A DNA stretch of 64,000 nucleotides from JAGIBJ01 sp032119595 (GTDB lineage: Bacteria; Actinomycetota; Thermoleophilia; Solirubrobacterales; Solirubrobacteraceae). Under the pieces are notes generated by a model. It did not search any database. It was not told where the DNA came from and saw only the letters and a list, made by a program, of their open reading frames with translations. This document shows, in pieces, positions 33,120 through 40,755 of the stretch. Position numbers and translations under genes: made by a program. Each line of letters begins with the position of its first letter. Positions within the stretch are counted from its first letter, which is position 1. The stretch lies in contig JAUMBQ010000002.1 in the NCBI GenBank assembly GCA_032119595.1, positions 12,322-76,321 of the forward strand. Reading direction: 5' to 3'.

Positions 33120-33904
33120 TGGCGCGCCCGTCTGCGGAAGAGGATGGCCCGGCTTCCGAGCACGTGGCGAAGACCGACGTACCCCGTGGCCGGGGTGCGA
33201 CGATCGGTGCCGTCTGCCAGACACTGCGCCAAGAGTTCCCGGACATCTCGATCTCGAAGATCCGGTACCTCGAGGACCAGCGGCTCATCACGCCGCAGCG
33301 CACCTCCGGTGGCTACCGTCTCTATTCGCAAGGCGACATCGATCGTCTGCGGGCGATTCTGCGCATGCAGCGCGACGAGTTCCTGCCGCTGCGCGTGATT
33401 CGCCAGGAGTTGGCGGCCGGGCGTGGCAGCGGCGACAACGCCGTCGATCGCGACCGCCAGGCCTCCGAACCCCGCGAGCCTCGGCAAGACGGCGCACGCG
33501 TCGCGAACGTTTCCGTGCTCTCCCGCGGGTCGTTCCATCTGCGGACCGACATTCTCAGCGAGCAGGGCGTCGACGAGAAGCTCCTTCGGGAACTCATCGA
33601 CTTCGGCCTCATCACCGGCAAAACCGGTAGCGACGGCCCGGTCTTCGACGACGCTGAACGCGAGATCATCTTGGTGGCCGCCGCCCTCTCCCGATATGGG
33701 ATCGGCGCGCGGCACCTCCGTACCTTCCGGTCGTCCGCCGACCGCGAGGCCGGGCTGCTCCAGCAGCTCCTCGGGCCATCGCTGCAGTCGCGCAACCCCG
33801 ATCGCCGCAAAGAGGCCGTCGACGTGCTCGACGATCTCGCCGTGACGGTCTCCCGCCTCTCGCACCTGTTGCTCGTGCGAGACCTGCGCCGCCTCACCGA
33901 GTAG
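33119..33904 (+). CDS. MerR-family regulator (FtsR/Rv1828-like position)
   Basis: 261 aa. N-terminal winged HTH: TIGAVCQTLRQEFPDISISK, then IRYLEDQRLITPQRTSGGYR (split here), as in MerR proteins that read the start of the domain without the usual first residues. A long C-terminal effector domain follows (about residues 110-261) without Cys clusters, so metal sensing is unlikely. The neighbour pair FHA-MerR matches GarA-Rv1828 of mycobacteria; the corynebacterial homologue FtsR activates ftsZ. That role is inferred by position and domain only. Confidence 0.88.
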   Translation: MARPSAEEDGPASEHVAKTDVPRGRGATIGAVCQTLRQEFPDISISKIRYLEDQRLITPQRTSGGYRLYSQGDIDRLRAILRMQRDEFLPLRVIRQELAAGRGSGDNAVDRDRQASEPREPRQDGARVANVSVLSRGSFHLRTDILSEQGVDEKLLRELIDFGLITGKTGSDGPVFDDAEREIILVAAALSRYGIGARHLRTFRSSADREAGLLQQLLGPSLQSRNPDRRKEAVDVLDDLAVTVSRLSHLLLVRDLRRLTE

Positions 33905-34008
33905 CCGGCGCTGGCTCGCAGCGCTCGGCCTGCCTCAAGCGAAAGCGTGTCGACGCCGCTCGAGGCCCGGCCGCGCGACCGCCGGACGGCGCCGATGCCT
34001 TCGAACGC

Positions 34009-35025
34009 TTACGCGGTCAGAATCGCGAGCTTGCCGGAGAGGACCTTCGGGCCGGGCGTCTCCGGCGTGTCCGTGGTCGACGTCAGCGTCTCGCGCGTGA
34101 TGAAGATTGTGGTGTACTGCTCGACATCTTTGGCCTCGATCGCGGGGGCGCCGGTGCCGTCGAGCATGGCGCCGAGTTCGATCTGGCCTTCGGCCAGGCC
34201 AGTACTCGCGGCCTGAGCCTCGGTGGCGTCATAGAAGCCCAATCGCTTCGGTTCAACCGTCGGGCCGTCGAGCCAGAAGGCATACGCGGTGAAGCTTCCG
34301 TCGGCGAGCTTCTGCGGCGGCGTGAGCCCGCTCGCCTTGACGGCGAGCTTCATGGCGCCGGTGGCACTCTCCTGGAGCGCCGCCTGGCCCTTCGCCGCGC
34401 CACCACTCGGCGATGTGAGGTCGGCGCCGATCGTCGGCTTGGCCGTCGTGGCGGCGGTCGACGACTGCGCGGGCGTGTCGTTCGGGCCTGGGATCTTGTT
34501 GGCGCTGGTGTCGTCGCCGTCGCCGACGACGAGCGCCAGGATGGCCACGGCGGCGAACACCGCGACGGTGATTCCTGCCACGAGGAGCCAAGCACCGAGC
34601 TTGGACTCCTTCTCGAGTTCGACCTTGCGTTCACGGCGCTTGTCGAGGGCATCGAGGGCCTCCGCGACCTCTTCGTCCTCCGCCGGCAGCTCGGGGAGCT
34701 GGGCGCCAGGGATCGAGGAAAGGCGAGCAGCGGCGCCACGAGCAAAGCGGCGGGCGCCGGCATCGTCGGCGAGGAGGGCCCGCGCCTCGGCCCTGCGGCT
34801 GGCTGGCAGCTCGCCGACGAGGTAGTCGCACAGCAGCGCGCGCTGGGCGTCGTCGATGTCGCCTTTGCCGCCAGCGAGCGTGGTGATCGCGTCGTGAGCG
34901 CGGCGCCGCACGACGAGTTCGGAGAGCTGCAGGAGCTCTGCGATCTGGTCGTAGCCGCGGCCACGACCGACGAGGAGCTGAAGGACCGCGCGGCGGTCGG
35001 GCTGAAGATCGGCGAGGGCGGCCAT
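34009..35025 (-). CDS. Membrane-tethered sigma-region-4-like HTH protein
   Basis: 338 aa. The N-terminal 50 residues (LQPDRRAVLQLLVGRGRGYD, IAELLQLSELVVRRRAHDAI) look like a sigma-70 region 4 HTH. Then an Ala/Arg-rich helical part, one transmembrane helix at about residues 145-165 (LLVAGITVAVFAAVAILAL), a Ser/Thr/Pro-rich linker and an extracytoplasmic domain of about 130 residues reminiscent of anti-sigma-K C-terminal domains. Possibly a one-protein membrane sensor or an anti-sigma factor whose cytoplasmic part mimics sigma. The partner is unknown. No sigma gene is adjacent; the ECF gene is at 39840. Confidence 0.7.
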   Translation of the reverse strand: MAALADLQPDRRAVLQLLVGRGRGYDQIAELLQLSELVVRRRAHDAITTLAGGKGDIDDAQRALLCDYLVGELPASRRAEARALLADDAGARRFARGAAARLSSIPGAQLPELPAEDEEVAEALDALDKRRERKVELEKESKLGAWLLVAGITVAVFAAVAILALVVGDGDDTSANKIPGPNDTPAQSSTAATTAKPTIGADLTSPSGGAAKGQAALQESATGAMKLAVKASGLTPPQKLADGSFTAYAFWLDGPTVEPKRLGFYDATEAQAASTGLAEGQIELGAMLDGTGAPAIEAKDVEQYTTIFITRETLTSTTDTPETPGPKVLSGKLAILTA

Positions 35026-35052
35026 CAGCCGTCAAAGAATAGGGATGCGGGC

Positions 35053-35058
35053 TAGCCT
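35053..35058 (+). promoter_or_regulatory. -10 box of the thioesterase gene (leaderless type)
   Basis: TAGCCT ends 7 nt before ATG 35066. Confidence 0.55.
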
Positions 35059-35065
35059 GCGCTGC

Positions 35066-35521
35066 ATGTCCGAGCCCACCGCACCCAATCAGTGGATGAC
35101 GCCGGAAGGCAAGGCGATTCTTCCCACGCTCCTGCCACCGGAGGAGACCCTCGACGGCACCCTCGGCGTGCAGATCACGAGCGCCACGCCGGAAGAGGTC
35201 GTCGCGATCCTCGACGTCGACCATCGTCATCGGCAGCCGTTCGGCTTGCTCCACGGCGGGGTTTACGCGCTCGTGGCCGAGTCGGCAGCATCGGTTGGTG
35301 GCGCGCTCACAGCCATCCCGAATGGTGGCGGGGCGGTCGGTATGTCGAACAACACCGCGTTCCTGCGGCCGTTCAAGGGCGGCGGGCGCCTGACGTCGAC
35401 CGCCAAGCGAATCCACGGCGGCCGCACGACCCAGCTGTGGGATGTGGAGCACCGCGACTCCGAGGATCGGCTCTGTGCCACGTCGCGCGTGACCATCGCC
35501 CTCCTTCCGCCAAAGCCCTAG
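35066..35521 (+). CDS. Hotdog-fold acyl-CoA thioesterase (PaaI/MenI-like)
   Basis: 151 aa single hotdog domain. HRQPFGLLHGGVYALVAESA contains the family HGG turn and the catalytic Glu-type helix; VGMSNNTAFLRPFKGGGRLT and the WDVEHRDSEDRLCATSRVTIA stretch (split) complete the fold. Members hydrolyse phenylacetyl-CoA, DHNA-CoA or related thioesters; which one is not visible. The start was chosen by the -10 box; a longer frame adds only MRASLRC. Confidence 0.9.
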   Translation: MSEPTAPNQWMTPEGKAILPTLLPPEETLDGTLGVQITSATPEEVVAILDVDHRHRQPFGLLHGGVYALVAESAASVGGALTAIPNGGGAVGMSNNTAFLRPFKGGGRLTSTAKRIHGGRTTQLWDVEHRDSEDRLCATSRVTIALLPPKP

Positions 35522-35536
35522 GAATAGGGGACACCC

Positions 35537-35836
35537 CGCTCAAGACAGATTTTGGCCGTTCACCGCCGGCCAGCGCTGAGTCTCCGGCCAGCGCTGAGTC
35601 CCCGGCCAGCGGTGAGCGGCCAAATTGTGTTGCTCTGACGACAGATTTTGGCCGTTCACCGCCCGGCCAGCGCTTGGCCTCCGGCCAGCGCTGAGTCCTC
35701 GGTCAGCGGTGAGCGGCCAGAATGTGTTGCTCTGACGACAGATTTTGGCCGTTCACCGCCCGGCCAGCGCTTGGCCGCCAGCCAGCGCTGAGTCCTCGGT
35801 CAGCGGTGAGCGGCCAGAATGTGTTGCGCTCAAGAC
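35537..35836. repeat. Three tandem copies of a 96-97 bp hairpin-forming repeat
   Basis: Copies begin with GACAGATTTTGGCCG at 35544, 35640 and 35737, so the period is 96 and then 97 bp. Each copy has long inverted arms: ATTTTGGCCGTTCACCGC near its start and GCGGTGAGCGGCCAAATT (or a close form) near its end, with two mismatches. Short CGGCCAGCGCTGAG sub-repeats lie between the arms. CGCTCAAGAC flanks the array at 35537-35546 and 35827-35836. The last copy runs into the start of the following gene. It fills the 297-bp gap after the thioesterase gene. Confidence 0.9.
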
Positions 35837-37444
35837 CGCCCGCCTCGGCCCGATCAACCGGGCGTGTACCAAGACCCCAGCGAGCCCGTTCCCCCGCAGT
35901 CGCCGCTGACGCCTTCTCCACCGCAGGGTCCTGCACCCGCGCCGGGCGTCGAGCAGCCACCGGTTGCGGATCAGGCCCAACACCCTTCGCCTGCGACGGA
36001 ACGTCCGTCGCCCGAGCCGCAGCTGGCCCGCGAGCCGCATCCGGCTCCCGCGGTGCCGCCTGCCGCGCCGCCCGCGCCTGCCGCGCCGCCCGCGCCTGCC
36101 GCGCCGCCCGCGCCGTACACGCCGCCCGCGCCGCAAGCTGCCGCTCCGATGCAGCCGCAGCAGGCCGTTCAGCCGCCGCAGGCTTCCGCTCCCGTGCAGC
36201 CGCCGCAGGCCGCGCCACCGCAGGCCGCGCCACCGCAGGCTTCCGCTCCCATGCAGCCGCCGCAGGCTGCGCCGCCGCAGGTTGCCGCTCCCGTGCAGTC
36301 GCCGCAGGCTGCGCCGCCGCAGGTTGCCGCTCCCGTGCAGTCGCCGCAGGCTGTGCCGCATCAGGTTGCCGCTCCCGTGCAGTCGCCGCAGGCTGTGCCA
36401 CCGCAGGTTGCCGCTCCCGTGCAGTCGCCGCAGGCTGTGCCGCATCAGGTTGCCGCTCCCGTGCAGTCGCCGCAGGCTGTGCCGCATCAGGTTGCCGCTC
36501 CCGTGCAGTCGCCGCAGGCTGTGCCACCGCAGGCTTCCGCTCCCATGCAGCCGCCGCAGGCTGCGCCGCCGCAGGTTGCCGCTCCCGTGCAGCCGCCGCA
36601 GGCTGCGCCGCCGCAGGTTGCCGCTCCCGTGCAGCCGCAGGCTGCTTCACCGGACCGACCCGTGGGTGAGCCGGTCGGGCCCGCTGCGCCCGAGGGGGTG
36701 GTCAGTGACGCCGCGCTTGCGCCGGAGGCTGGCGGGGCCGAGCAGACCAGTGATGACGCGAGTAGGCGTCCAAGCCCGGTGCTGCTCGCGCTGCTCGCCG
36801 TGGTGCTCATCGGGTTCGTCGCTTGGAAGTTCGTCCTCAACAAGGAATCCGCCGAGCCTGTCGCGCCAGCGCCGGTGGCGAGCACCCCGAGCGCCGCGGC
36901 CCCGAGCGCCGCAGCGGCGGCGAACGCGACGAGCTGGGCGGATGCCGTCCCGAAGTCGCGTGCGGGTGGCGACACGGACGCCAACAGCCTCGACGCCCGT
37001 GAGGTTGCGCCGGCCCGCTTCGCGCACCAGGTGGAACTGGCTCGCGAAGCACTCAAGCCCGGCGAAGACCTCTTCGCGCTCCGCGTTCAATCCGACGGCA
37101 CCCTGGTTGCCCTCGCCGGCGACGGGACGACCGCGCGCTGGGTCGCTACCAAGAAGGACCTCGCTCCGACTGCACCGGGCGGTGCCATGGTCAACCTGAA
37201 GCCGCTCACGCCAGCCGACATCCAGGACCGCGTGCCGTTGAAGCTCCTGCGTGCCGCGCAGCGTGCCGGAGGGGTTGCCCCGACCGAGCTGTACCTCGCC
37301 CACGGAGGCGTGGCGCCCGGCACAGTGAGCGCGCTCTTCGGCGACGTGCCGACCTGGACCTTCAAGTGGACCGGGCTCGATGCACCGGCCGCGACGGTCG
37401 TCGCTACAGCCGACGGCCACACGCTCAAGGCCTTCACAAACTAA
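35819..37444 (+). CDS. Pro/Gln/Ala-repeat membrane protein
   Basis: Up to 541 aa; start uncertain, since ATG 35819 lies in the last copy of the DNA repeat and GTG 35864 is also possible. Residues of about 1-270 are a disordered Pro-rich region that includes about 12 units of a 14-residue repeat (VAAPVQSPQAVPHQ and variants). One transmembrane helix follows at about residues 322-342 (PVLLALLAVVLIGFVAWKFVL region), then an Ala-rich spacer and a folded extracytoplasmic domain of about 150 residues (FALRVQSDGTLVALAGDGTT, VPLKLLRAAQRAGG, LYLAHGGVAPG). The N-terminus is therefore cytoplasmic. I do not recognise the C-terminal domain. Confidence 0.8.
   Translation: MCCAQDRPPRPDQPGVYQDPSEPVPPQSPLTPSPPQGPAPAPGVEQPPVADQAQHPSPATERPSPEPQLAREPHPAPAVPPAAPPAPAAPPAPAAPPAPYTPPAPQAAAPMQPQQAVQPPQASAPVQPPQAAPPQAAPPQASAPMQPPQAAPPQVAAPVQSPQAAPPQVAAPVQSPQAVPHQVAAPVQSPQAVPPQVAAPVQSPQAVPHQVAAPVQSPQAVPHQVAAPVQSPQAVPPQASAPMQPPQAAPPQVAAPVQPPQAAPPQVAAPVQPQAASPDRPVGEPVGPAAPEGVVSDAALAPEAGGAEQTSDDASRRPSPVLLALLAVVLIGFVAWKFVLNKESAEPVAPAPVASTPSAAAPSAAAAANATSWADAVPKSRAGGDTDANSLDAREVAPARFAHQVELAREALKPGEDLFALRVQSDGTLVALAGDGTTARWVATKKDLAPTAPGGAMVNLKPLTPADIQDRVPLKLLRAAQRAGGVAPTELYLAHGGVAPGTVSALFGDVPTWTFKWTGLDAPAATVVATADGHTLKAFTN
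36138..36645 (+). repeat. 42-bp in-frame tandem repeat (14-aa unit, about 12 copies)
   Basis: Encodes repeats of the form (V/A)(A/S)AP(V/M)Q(S/P)PQA(V/A)P(P/H)Q. Neighbouring units are nearly identical at DNA level, so copy number is likely to vary between strains. Confidence 0.85.
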
Positions 37445-37471
37445 GCAGCTGCGGCCGGTAGCCCGCTCGGC

Positions 37472-39211
37472 TCAGCCGGGCGGGTACCGGTTCGTGATCG
37501 GCACGCGCCGGTCACGCGACAAGGCGCGGCTCGTAAGCCGAATGCCGGGTGGGCCTTGGCGTCGCTTGTACTCGGCACGGTCGATCAGCGAGAGCGCGCG
37601 ATCGACATGCTCGGCCGGGAGCCCGCTCGCAATGAGCTGATCACGGGACATGTCGCGCTCGACGTACCCGACGATGATCGCGTCGAGAATGTCGTAGGGC
37701 GGCAGCGAGTCCTCGTCCTTCTGGTCGGGGCGAAGCTCGGCCGACGGCGGGCGGGTGAGCACCTCCGGAGGGACGAGCTGGTTGCCGTCGCGCGTGGACC
37801 GCCACCGGGTGAGTTCGAAGACCAGCAGCTTCGGGGTGTCCTTGAGCGGGGCGAAGCCGCCGGCCATGTCGCCGTAGAGCGTGGAATACCCGACGGACGT
37901 CTCGGACTTGTTGGCGGTCGTGAGGACCAGCCAGCCGAACTTGTTCGACAGGCCCATGAGCAAGGTGCCGCGGACACGCGCTTGAAGGTTTTCTTCGGTC
38001 AGGTCGGGTGCACGGCCTTCGAAGGCCGGCGCCAGCGCTTCCTCGAATGCCTTGAACGGACCCTCGATCGCGATCTCGTGGATCGCGATCCCGAGCCGCA
38101 CGGCGAAGTCGTGGGCGTCGCTCTTGGTGCCCTCCGAGGTGTACCGCGACGGCATCGTGACCCCGGTGACGCAATCTTGGCCCAGTGCGTCGACCGCGAG
38201 CAGCGCGACGAGCGTGGAGTCGATGCCGCCGCTGAGGCCGATCACCACGTGTCCGAAGCCGTTCTTGCGGCAGTAGTCCTGCAGGCCGAGCTTGAGCGCG
38301 GAATAGGCCTCCGCGGGTCCGGTGAGCGGCTCGGTGATGCGCCCTGCGCCGATCGCCTCGGGCGGATCGGCTACCGGCGACGAGGCCGCCACGATGACCG
38401 GTACTTCGCCCTCGACCTGTCGTGCCGGTCGCCGGCGGCGGGTGTCACGCAGCCGTGCCGCGCCAATGACCTCGAGGTCGACGTTGCAGAGCAGCAGGTC
38501 CTCCTCGAACTCCTTCGCCCGGGCCAGCACCGCGCCGTCGTGGCCGAGCACGGCGGATCGGCCGTCGAAGACGAGTTCGTCTTGACCGCCGACCAGCCCG
38601 CAGTAGGCGATCGCCGCGACGTTGTCTCGCGCGCGCGTGGCGAGCATGCGCTCGCGGCGCTCGCCTTTACCCAGGTCATACGGAGATGCAGACAGGTTGA
38701 GGATCAGGCGTGCGCCCGAGAGCGCCTCGCGCTCCAGCGGATCCGACGGCTGCCAGATGTCCTCGCAGATCGTGAGCCCGATCCGATGGCCGTCGACCGC
38801 GAACGTTGTGGGCCCAGGGCCTTCCTGGAAGTACCGCAGCTCGTCGAACACGCCGTAGTTCGGCAGGTGCATCTTGCGATAGCTGCCGACCACGTTGCCG
38901 CCATCGAGAATCGCGGCGGCGTTGTAGACGTCCTCGTCTCGCTCGGGCCATCCGACCACGGCCACGAGGCCGTCGGGAGCGTCGGCCGCGAGATCGCCGA
39001 TGGCGTCGCGGCAGTCGCGCAGGAATCGCTCACGCAGGAGCAGGTCTTCGGGCGGGTACCCGGAGATCGCAAGCTCGGGGAAGACCGCGATGCGGGCTCC
39101 GGCCGCGCTGGCCTCCCGCATGGCTGCGGCGATGCGCTCGGTGTTGCCGGACACGTCGCCGACGACGGCGTCGATCTGGCAGAGGGCAAGGCGGATGAGA
39201 TCGAGGCTCAT
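37472..39211 (-). CDS. nadE: Glutamine-dependent NAD+ synthetase
   Basis: 579 aa, two domains. N-terminal nitrilase-fold glutaminase with FPELAISGYPPEDLLL (Glu), a Lys-containing strand and LTICEDIWQPSDPL (Cys). C-terminal ATP-pyrophosphatase domain with GLSGGIDSTLVALLAVDALG. It amidates deamido-NAD+ using glutamine-derived ammonia. Shorter than the mycobacterial enzyme of about 680 aa. Start overlaps the stop of the small membrane protein gene upstream, so they are probably co-transcribed. Confidence 0.95.
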   Translation of the reverse strand: MSLDLIRLALCQIDAVVGDVSGNTERIAAAMREASAAGARIAVFPELAISGYPPEDLLLRERFLRDCRDAIGDLAADAPDGLVAVVGWPERDEDVYNAAAILDGGNVVGSYRKMHLPNYGVFDELRYFQEGPGPTTFAVDGHRIGLTICEDIWQPSDPLEREALSGARLILNLSASPYDLGKGERRERMLATRARDNVAAIAYCGLVGGQDELVFDGRSAVLGHDGAVLARAKEFEEDLLLCNVDLEVIGAARLRDTRRRRPARQVEGEVPVIVAASSPVADPPEAIGAGRITEPLTGPAEAYSALKLGLQDYCRKNGFGHVVIGLSGGIDSTLVALLAVDALGQDCVTGVTMPSRYTSEGTKSDAHDFAVRLGIAIHEIAIEGPFKAFEEALAPAFEGRAPDLTEENLQARVRGTLLMGLSNKFGWLVLTTANKSETSVGYSTLYGDMAGGFAPLKDTPKLLVFELTRWRSTRDGNQLVPPEVLTRPPSAELRPDQKDEDSLPPYDILDAIIVGYVERDMSRDQLIASGLPAEHVDRALSLIDRAEYKRRQGPPGIRLTSRALSRDRRVPITNRYPPG

Positions 39212-39609
39212 GAGCCGCTCCGTCCGAGATGGGCACGCACGAAGGCGGCGAGTTGAGGGTCTGTGGCGGCATCGACCTGAAGGTCCGCGGTGCCGGTGTG
39301 CGCGGTCACGCCACTGCCGTCATCGACCTTCTTCGCGACGATCGCTTGGCCCGCTGCCCGCGCGGGGACCGTGTCGATCGCGCCAAGGCGCTCTGCAAGC
39401 TGCGAGATCCGGATGCCGTCCCGGTTGCGCCGGTACTCGATCAGCACGTTGCCGACCGGCAGGCCGTCGGGGCCGGTGACGGCCTTCGGTGGGGTGGGCG
39501 TCGTCTGGTCGATGGAGCTGCCGTCGCGTGAGGCGAGGAGGAGGATGCCGCCGCCGACGCCTGCGATGACGAGCACGAACGCCGCGAGGGCGGGGAGGAG
39601 TCGCTGCAC
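39208..39609 (-). CDS. Small membrane-anchored protein of unknown function
   Basis: 133 aa from GTG 39609. N-terminal transmembrane helix (about residues 4-27, LLPALAAFVLVIAGVGGGIL), then about 100 extracytoplasmic residues with no family I recognise. A TACGAT box 6 nt before the GTG favours this start over a longer frame reaching 39705. Its TGA overlaps the nadE ATG, so it may simply be the first gene of the nadE unit. Confidence 0.7.
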   Translation of the reverse strand: MQRLLPALAAFVLVIAGVGGGILLLASRDGSSIDQTTPTPPKAVTGPDGLPVGNVLIEYRRNRDGIRISQLAERLGAIDTVPARAAGQAIVAKKVDDGSGVTAHTGTADLQVDAATDPQLAAFVRAHLGRSGS

Positions 39610-39615
39610 GGCGCC

Positions 39616-39621
39616 ATCGTA
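39616..39621 (-). promoter_or_regulatory. -10 box of the small membrane protein/nadE unit
   Basis: TACGAT on the minus strand ends 6 nt before GTG 39609. Confidence 0.5.
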
Positions 39622-39733
39622 CTCGCGGCACCGACGACGGCCGTGGATGGCGCCGACCATCCGGTCAACGGTGGGCAACCTTAAACAAGACGTCGCCTGG
39701 CACACTTCGTTTGTTGATCGCCCGGAAACTAGG

Positions 39734-39752
39734 CGGATGAACTGGTCATCCG
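39734..39752. promoter_or_regulatory. Inverted repeat upstream of the ECF sigma promoter
   Basis: CGGATGA-N5-TCATCCG, a perfect 7-bp arm palindrome, 23 bp before the -35 of the sigma gene. A candidate operator; no regulator is assigned. Confidence 0.4.
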
Positions 39753-39775
39753 ACGTCGACTTTAGCGCCAGCCTG

Positions 39776-39804
39776 TTGAAGGTTGTAAGGATGCGTGCTA
39801 GGTT
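39776..39804 (+). promoter_or_regulatory. Promoter of the ECF sigma gene
   Basis: TTGAAG-N17-TAGGTT. Leader of about 29 nt with CGAGGA as SD before ATG 39840. It looks like a housekeeping-sigma promoter rather than an ECF self-promoter. Confidence 0.6.
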
Positions 39805-39839
39805 CTGTTCAAGGTTTCACCGCTCGAGGACCGCCCGCC

Positions 39840-40382
39840 ATGAACATCGCCGACATCGCCACTTTCGACCGCATCTACCGTGAGCACCGGCGCACGGTGT
39901 TTCACGCGGCGCTCCGCATCACGAACGACGCCACGCAGGCCGACGACGTGACGCACGACGTGTTCGTGCGGCTCTGGCGCCGGCCGGATCGCTTCGACGC
40001 CTCGCGCGGTGAGCTTGCCTCGTATCTGCGCCTGATGGCCCGATCGCGTGCGCTTGATCTCTGGCGTGAGCGCCAGGCGGCGGGCCGTGCTCAGGATCGT
40101 CTGACCGCGGTGGTTGAGCGCGCTGAGCCGGTAGGGGCGGCAGATCCGATGTTGGCTGCCCTTGCCGGGGACCGCGCAGCGACGGTCCGCCAGGCGCTTG
40201 GAGAGCTTCCGCCGGCCCAGCGCGAGGCGGTCGTCCTTGCGTACTGGGGCGGGTTGACGGCGGAGGAGATCTCCCGCCGCGTCGACGTGCCCCTCGGCAC
40301 GGTGAAGAGCCGCATCCGCTTGGGCCTCACGAAGCTGCGCGCCACCATTGAGGGTGCGCTTCCGGAGCCCGAGTTCGCCTGA
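39840..40382 (+). CDS. ECF-type RNA polymerase sigma factor
   Basis: 180 aa. Region 2: FDRIYREHRRTVFHAALRIT then ADDVTHDVFVRLWRRPDRFD and YLRLMARSRALDLWRERQA (-10 recognition helix). Region 4: LGELPPAQREAVVLAYWGG and TAEEISRRVDVPLGTVKSRIRLGLTKLR (split). It belongs to the SigK/SigM-like general ECF type. No anti-sigma gene follows; the next feature is a terminator and then the riboswitch. The membrane protein at 34009-35025 is a remote candidate partner. Confidence 0.92.
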   Translation: MNIADIATFDRIYREHRRTVFHAALRITNDATQADDVTHDVFVRLWRRPDRFDASRGELASYLRLMARSRALDLWRERQAAGRAQDRLTAVVERAEPVGAADPMLAALAGDRAATVRQALGELPPAQREAVVLAYWGGLTAEEISRRVDVPLGTVKSRIRLGLTKLRATIEGALPEPEFA

Positions 40383-40430
40383 TCTTCCGGCCCGCCGGTA
40401 ACGGTGGGCACAAGCTCCCAGTGGCGTCTG

Positions 40431-40446
40431 GCCCGCAAGCGCGGGC
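40431..40446 (+). terminator. Terminator after the ECF sigma gene
   Basis: GCCCGC-AAGC-GCGGGC hairpin, with a T5 run at 40462-40466 on its 3' side. A second possible stem, GGCGC / GCGCC, brackets the T-run. Confidence 0.55.
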
Positions 40447-40552
40447 TGGGCGCCATTGATGTTTTTGCGCCAATAGCGCGACCGGCGGCGGAGGTCAAGC
40501 ACATAACAGGCGTGTGTGCTCAGGCTCACGCGGAATGACCGGAATGGGTCTC

Positions 40553-40558
40553 TAAGGT
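40553..40558 (+). promoter_or_regulatory. -10 box for the riboswitch-rlpA transcript
   Basis: TAAGGT, placing the transcript start at about 40565, just before the riboswitch. I see no strong -35. Confidence 0.45.
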
Positions 40559-40576
40559 CCTTCCGGTAATCGAACT

Positions 40577-40738
40577 GCCGAGTTCGGCGCCGTCCTGCGG
40601 CGCTGGAGCGGGGGACCCACTTGCCGGCGTGCACCACGCCGGCCGGGGCGAATCGCGTGGCGTGCCACGCGTAGCGGTCATTCAGACGAACGCCTCTCAG
40701 CGTTCGTGATCGCGAGCCCGTCAGCTGACCTCGTAGGC
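40577..40738 (+). promoter_or_regulatory. c-di-AMP (ydaO-yuaA) riboswitch
   Basis: Conserved blocks of this class appear in order: GCCGAG at the 5' end; GGGGGACCCA at 40610-40619; GGGGCGAATC at about 40645-40654; TAGCGG at about 40672; and the 3' signature GTCAGCTGACCTCGTAGGC ending at 40738. The 5' GCC-GAG can pair with the 3' CTC-GTA-GGC to close P1. It sits between a TAAGGT promoter and the SD of an RlpA-like wall gene, a typical place for this class in actinobacteria. The 3' CCTC could also pair with the SD GAGG at 40748-40751, a possible expression platform. Confidence 0.9.
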
Positions 40739-40755
40739 GGACCTCTCGAGGAACC

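Noticed and set aside
35537..35836. CRISPR array
   Set aside because: The repeats are contiguous 96-97 bp units with no unique spacers, and no cas gene is in the window.
37556..39256. Plus-strand open frame of about 566 codons opposite nadE
   Set aside because: nadE on the minus strand has all catalytic motifs over its full length, so this is a shadow.
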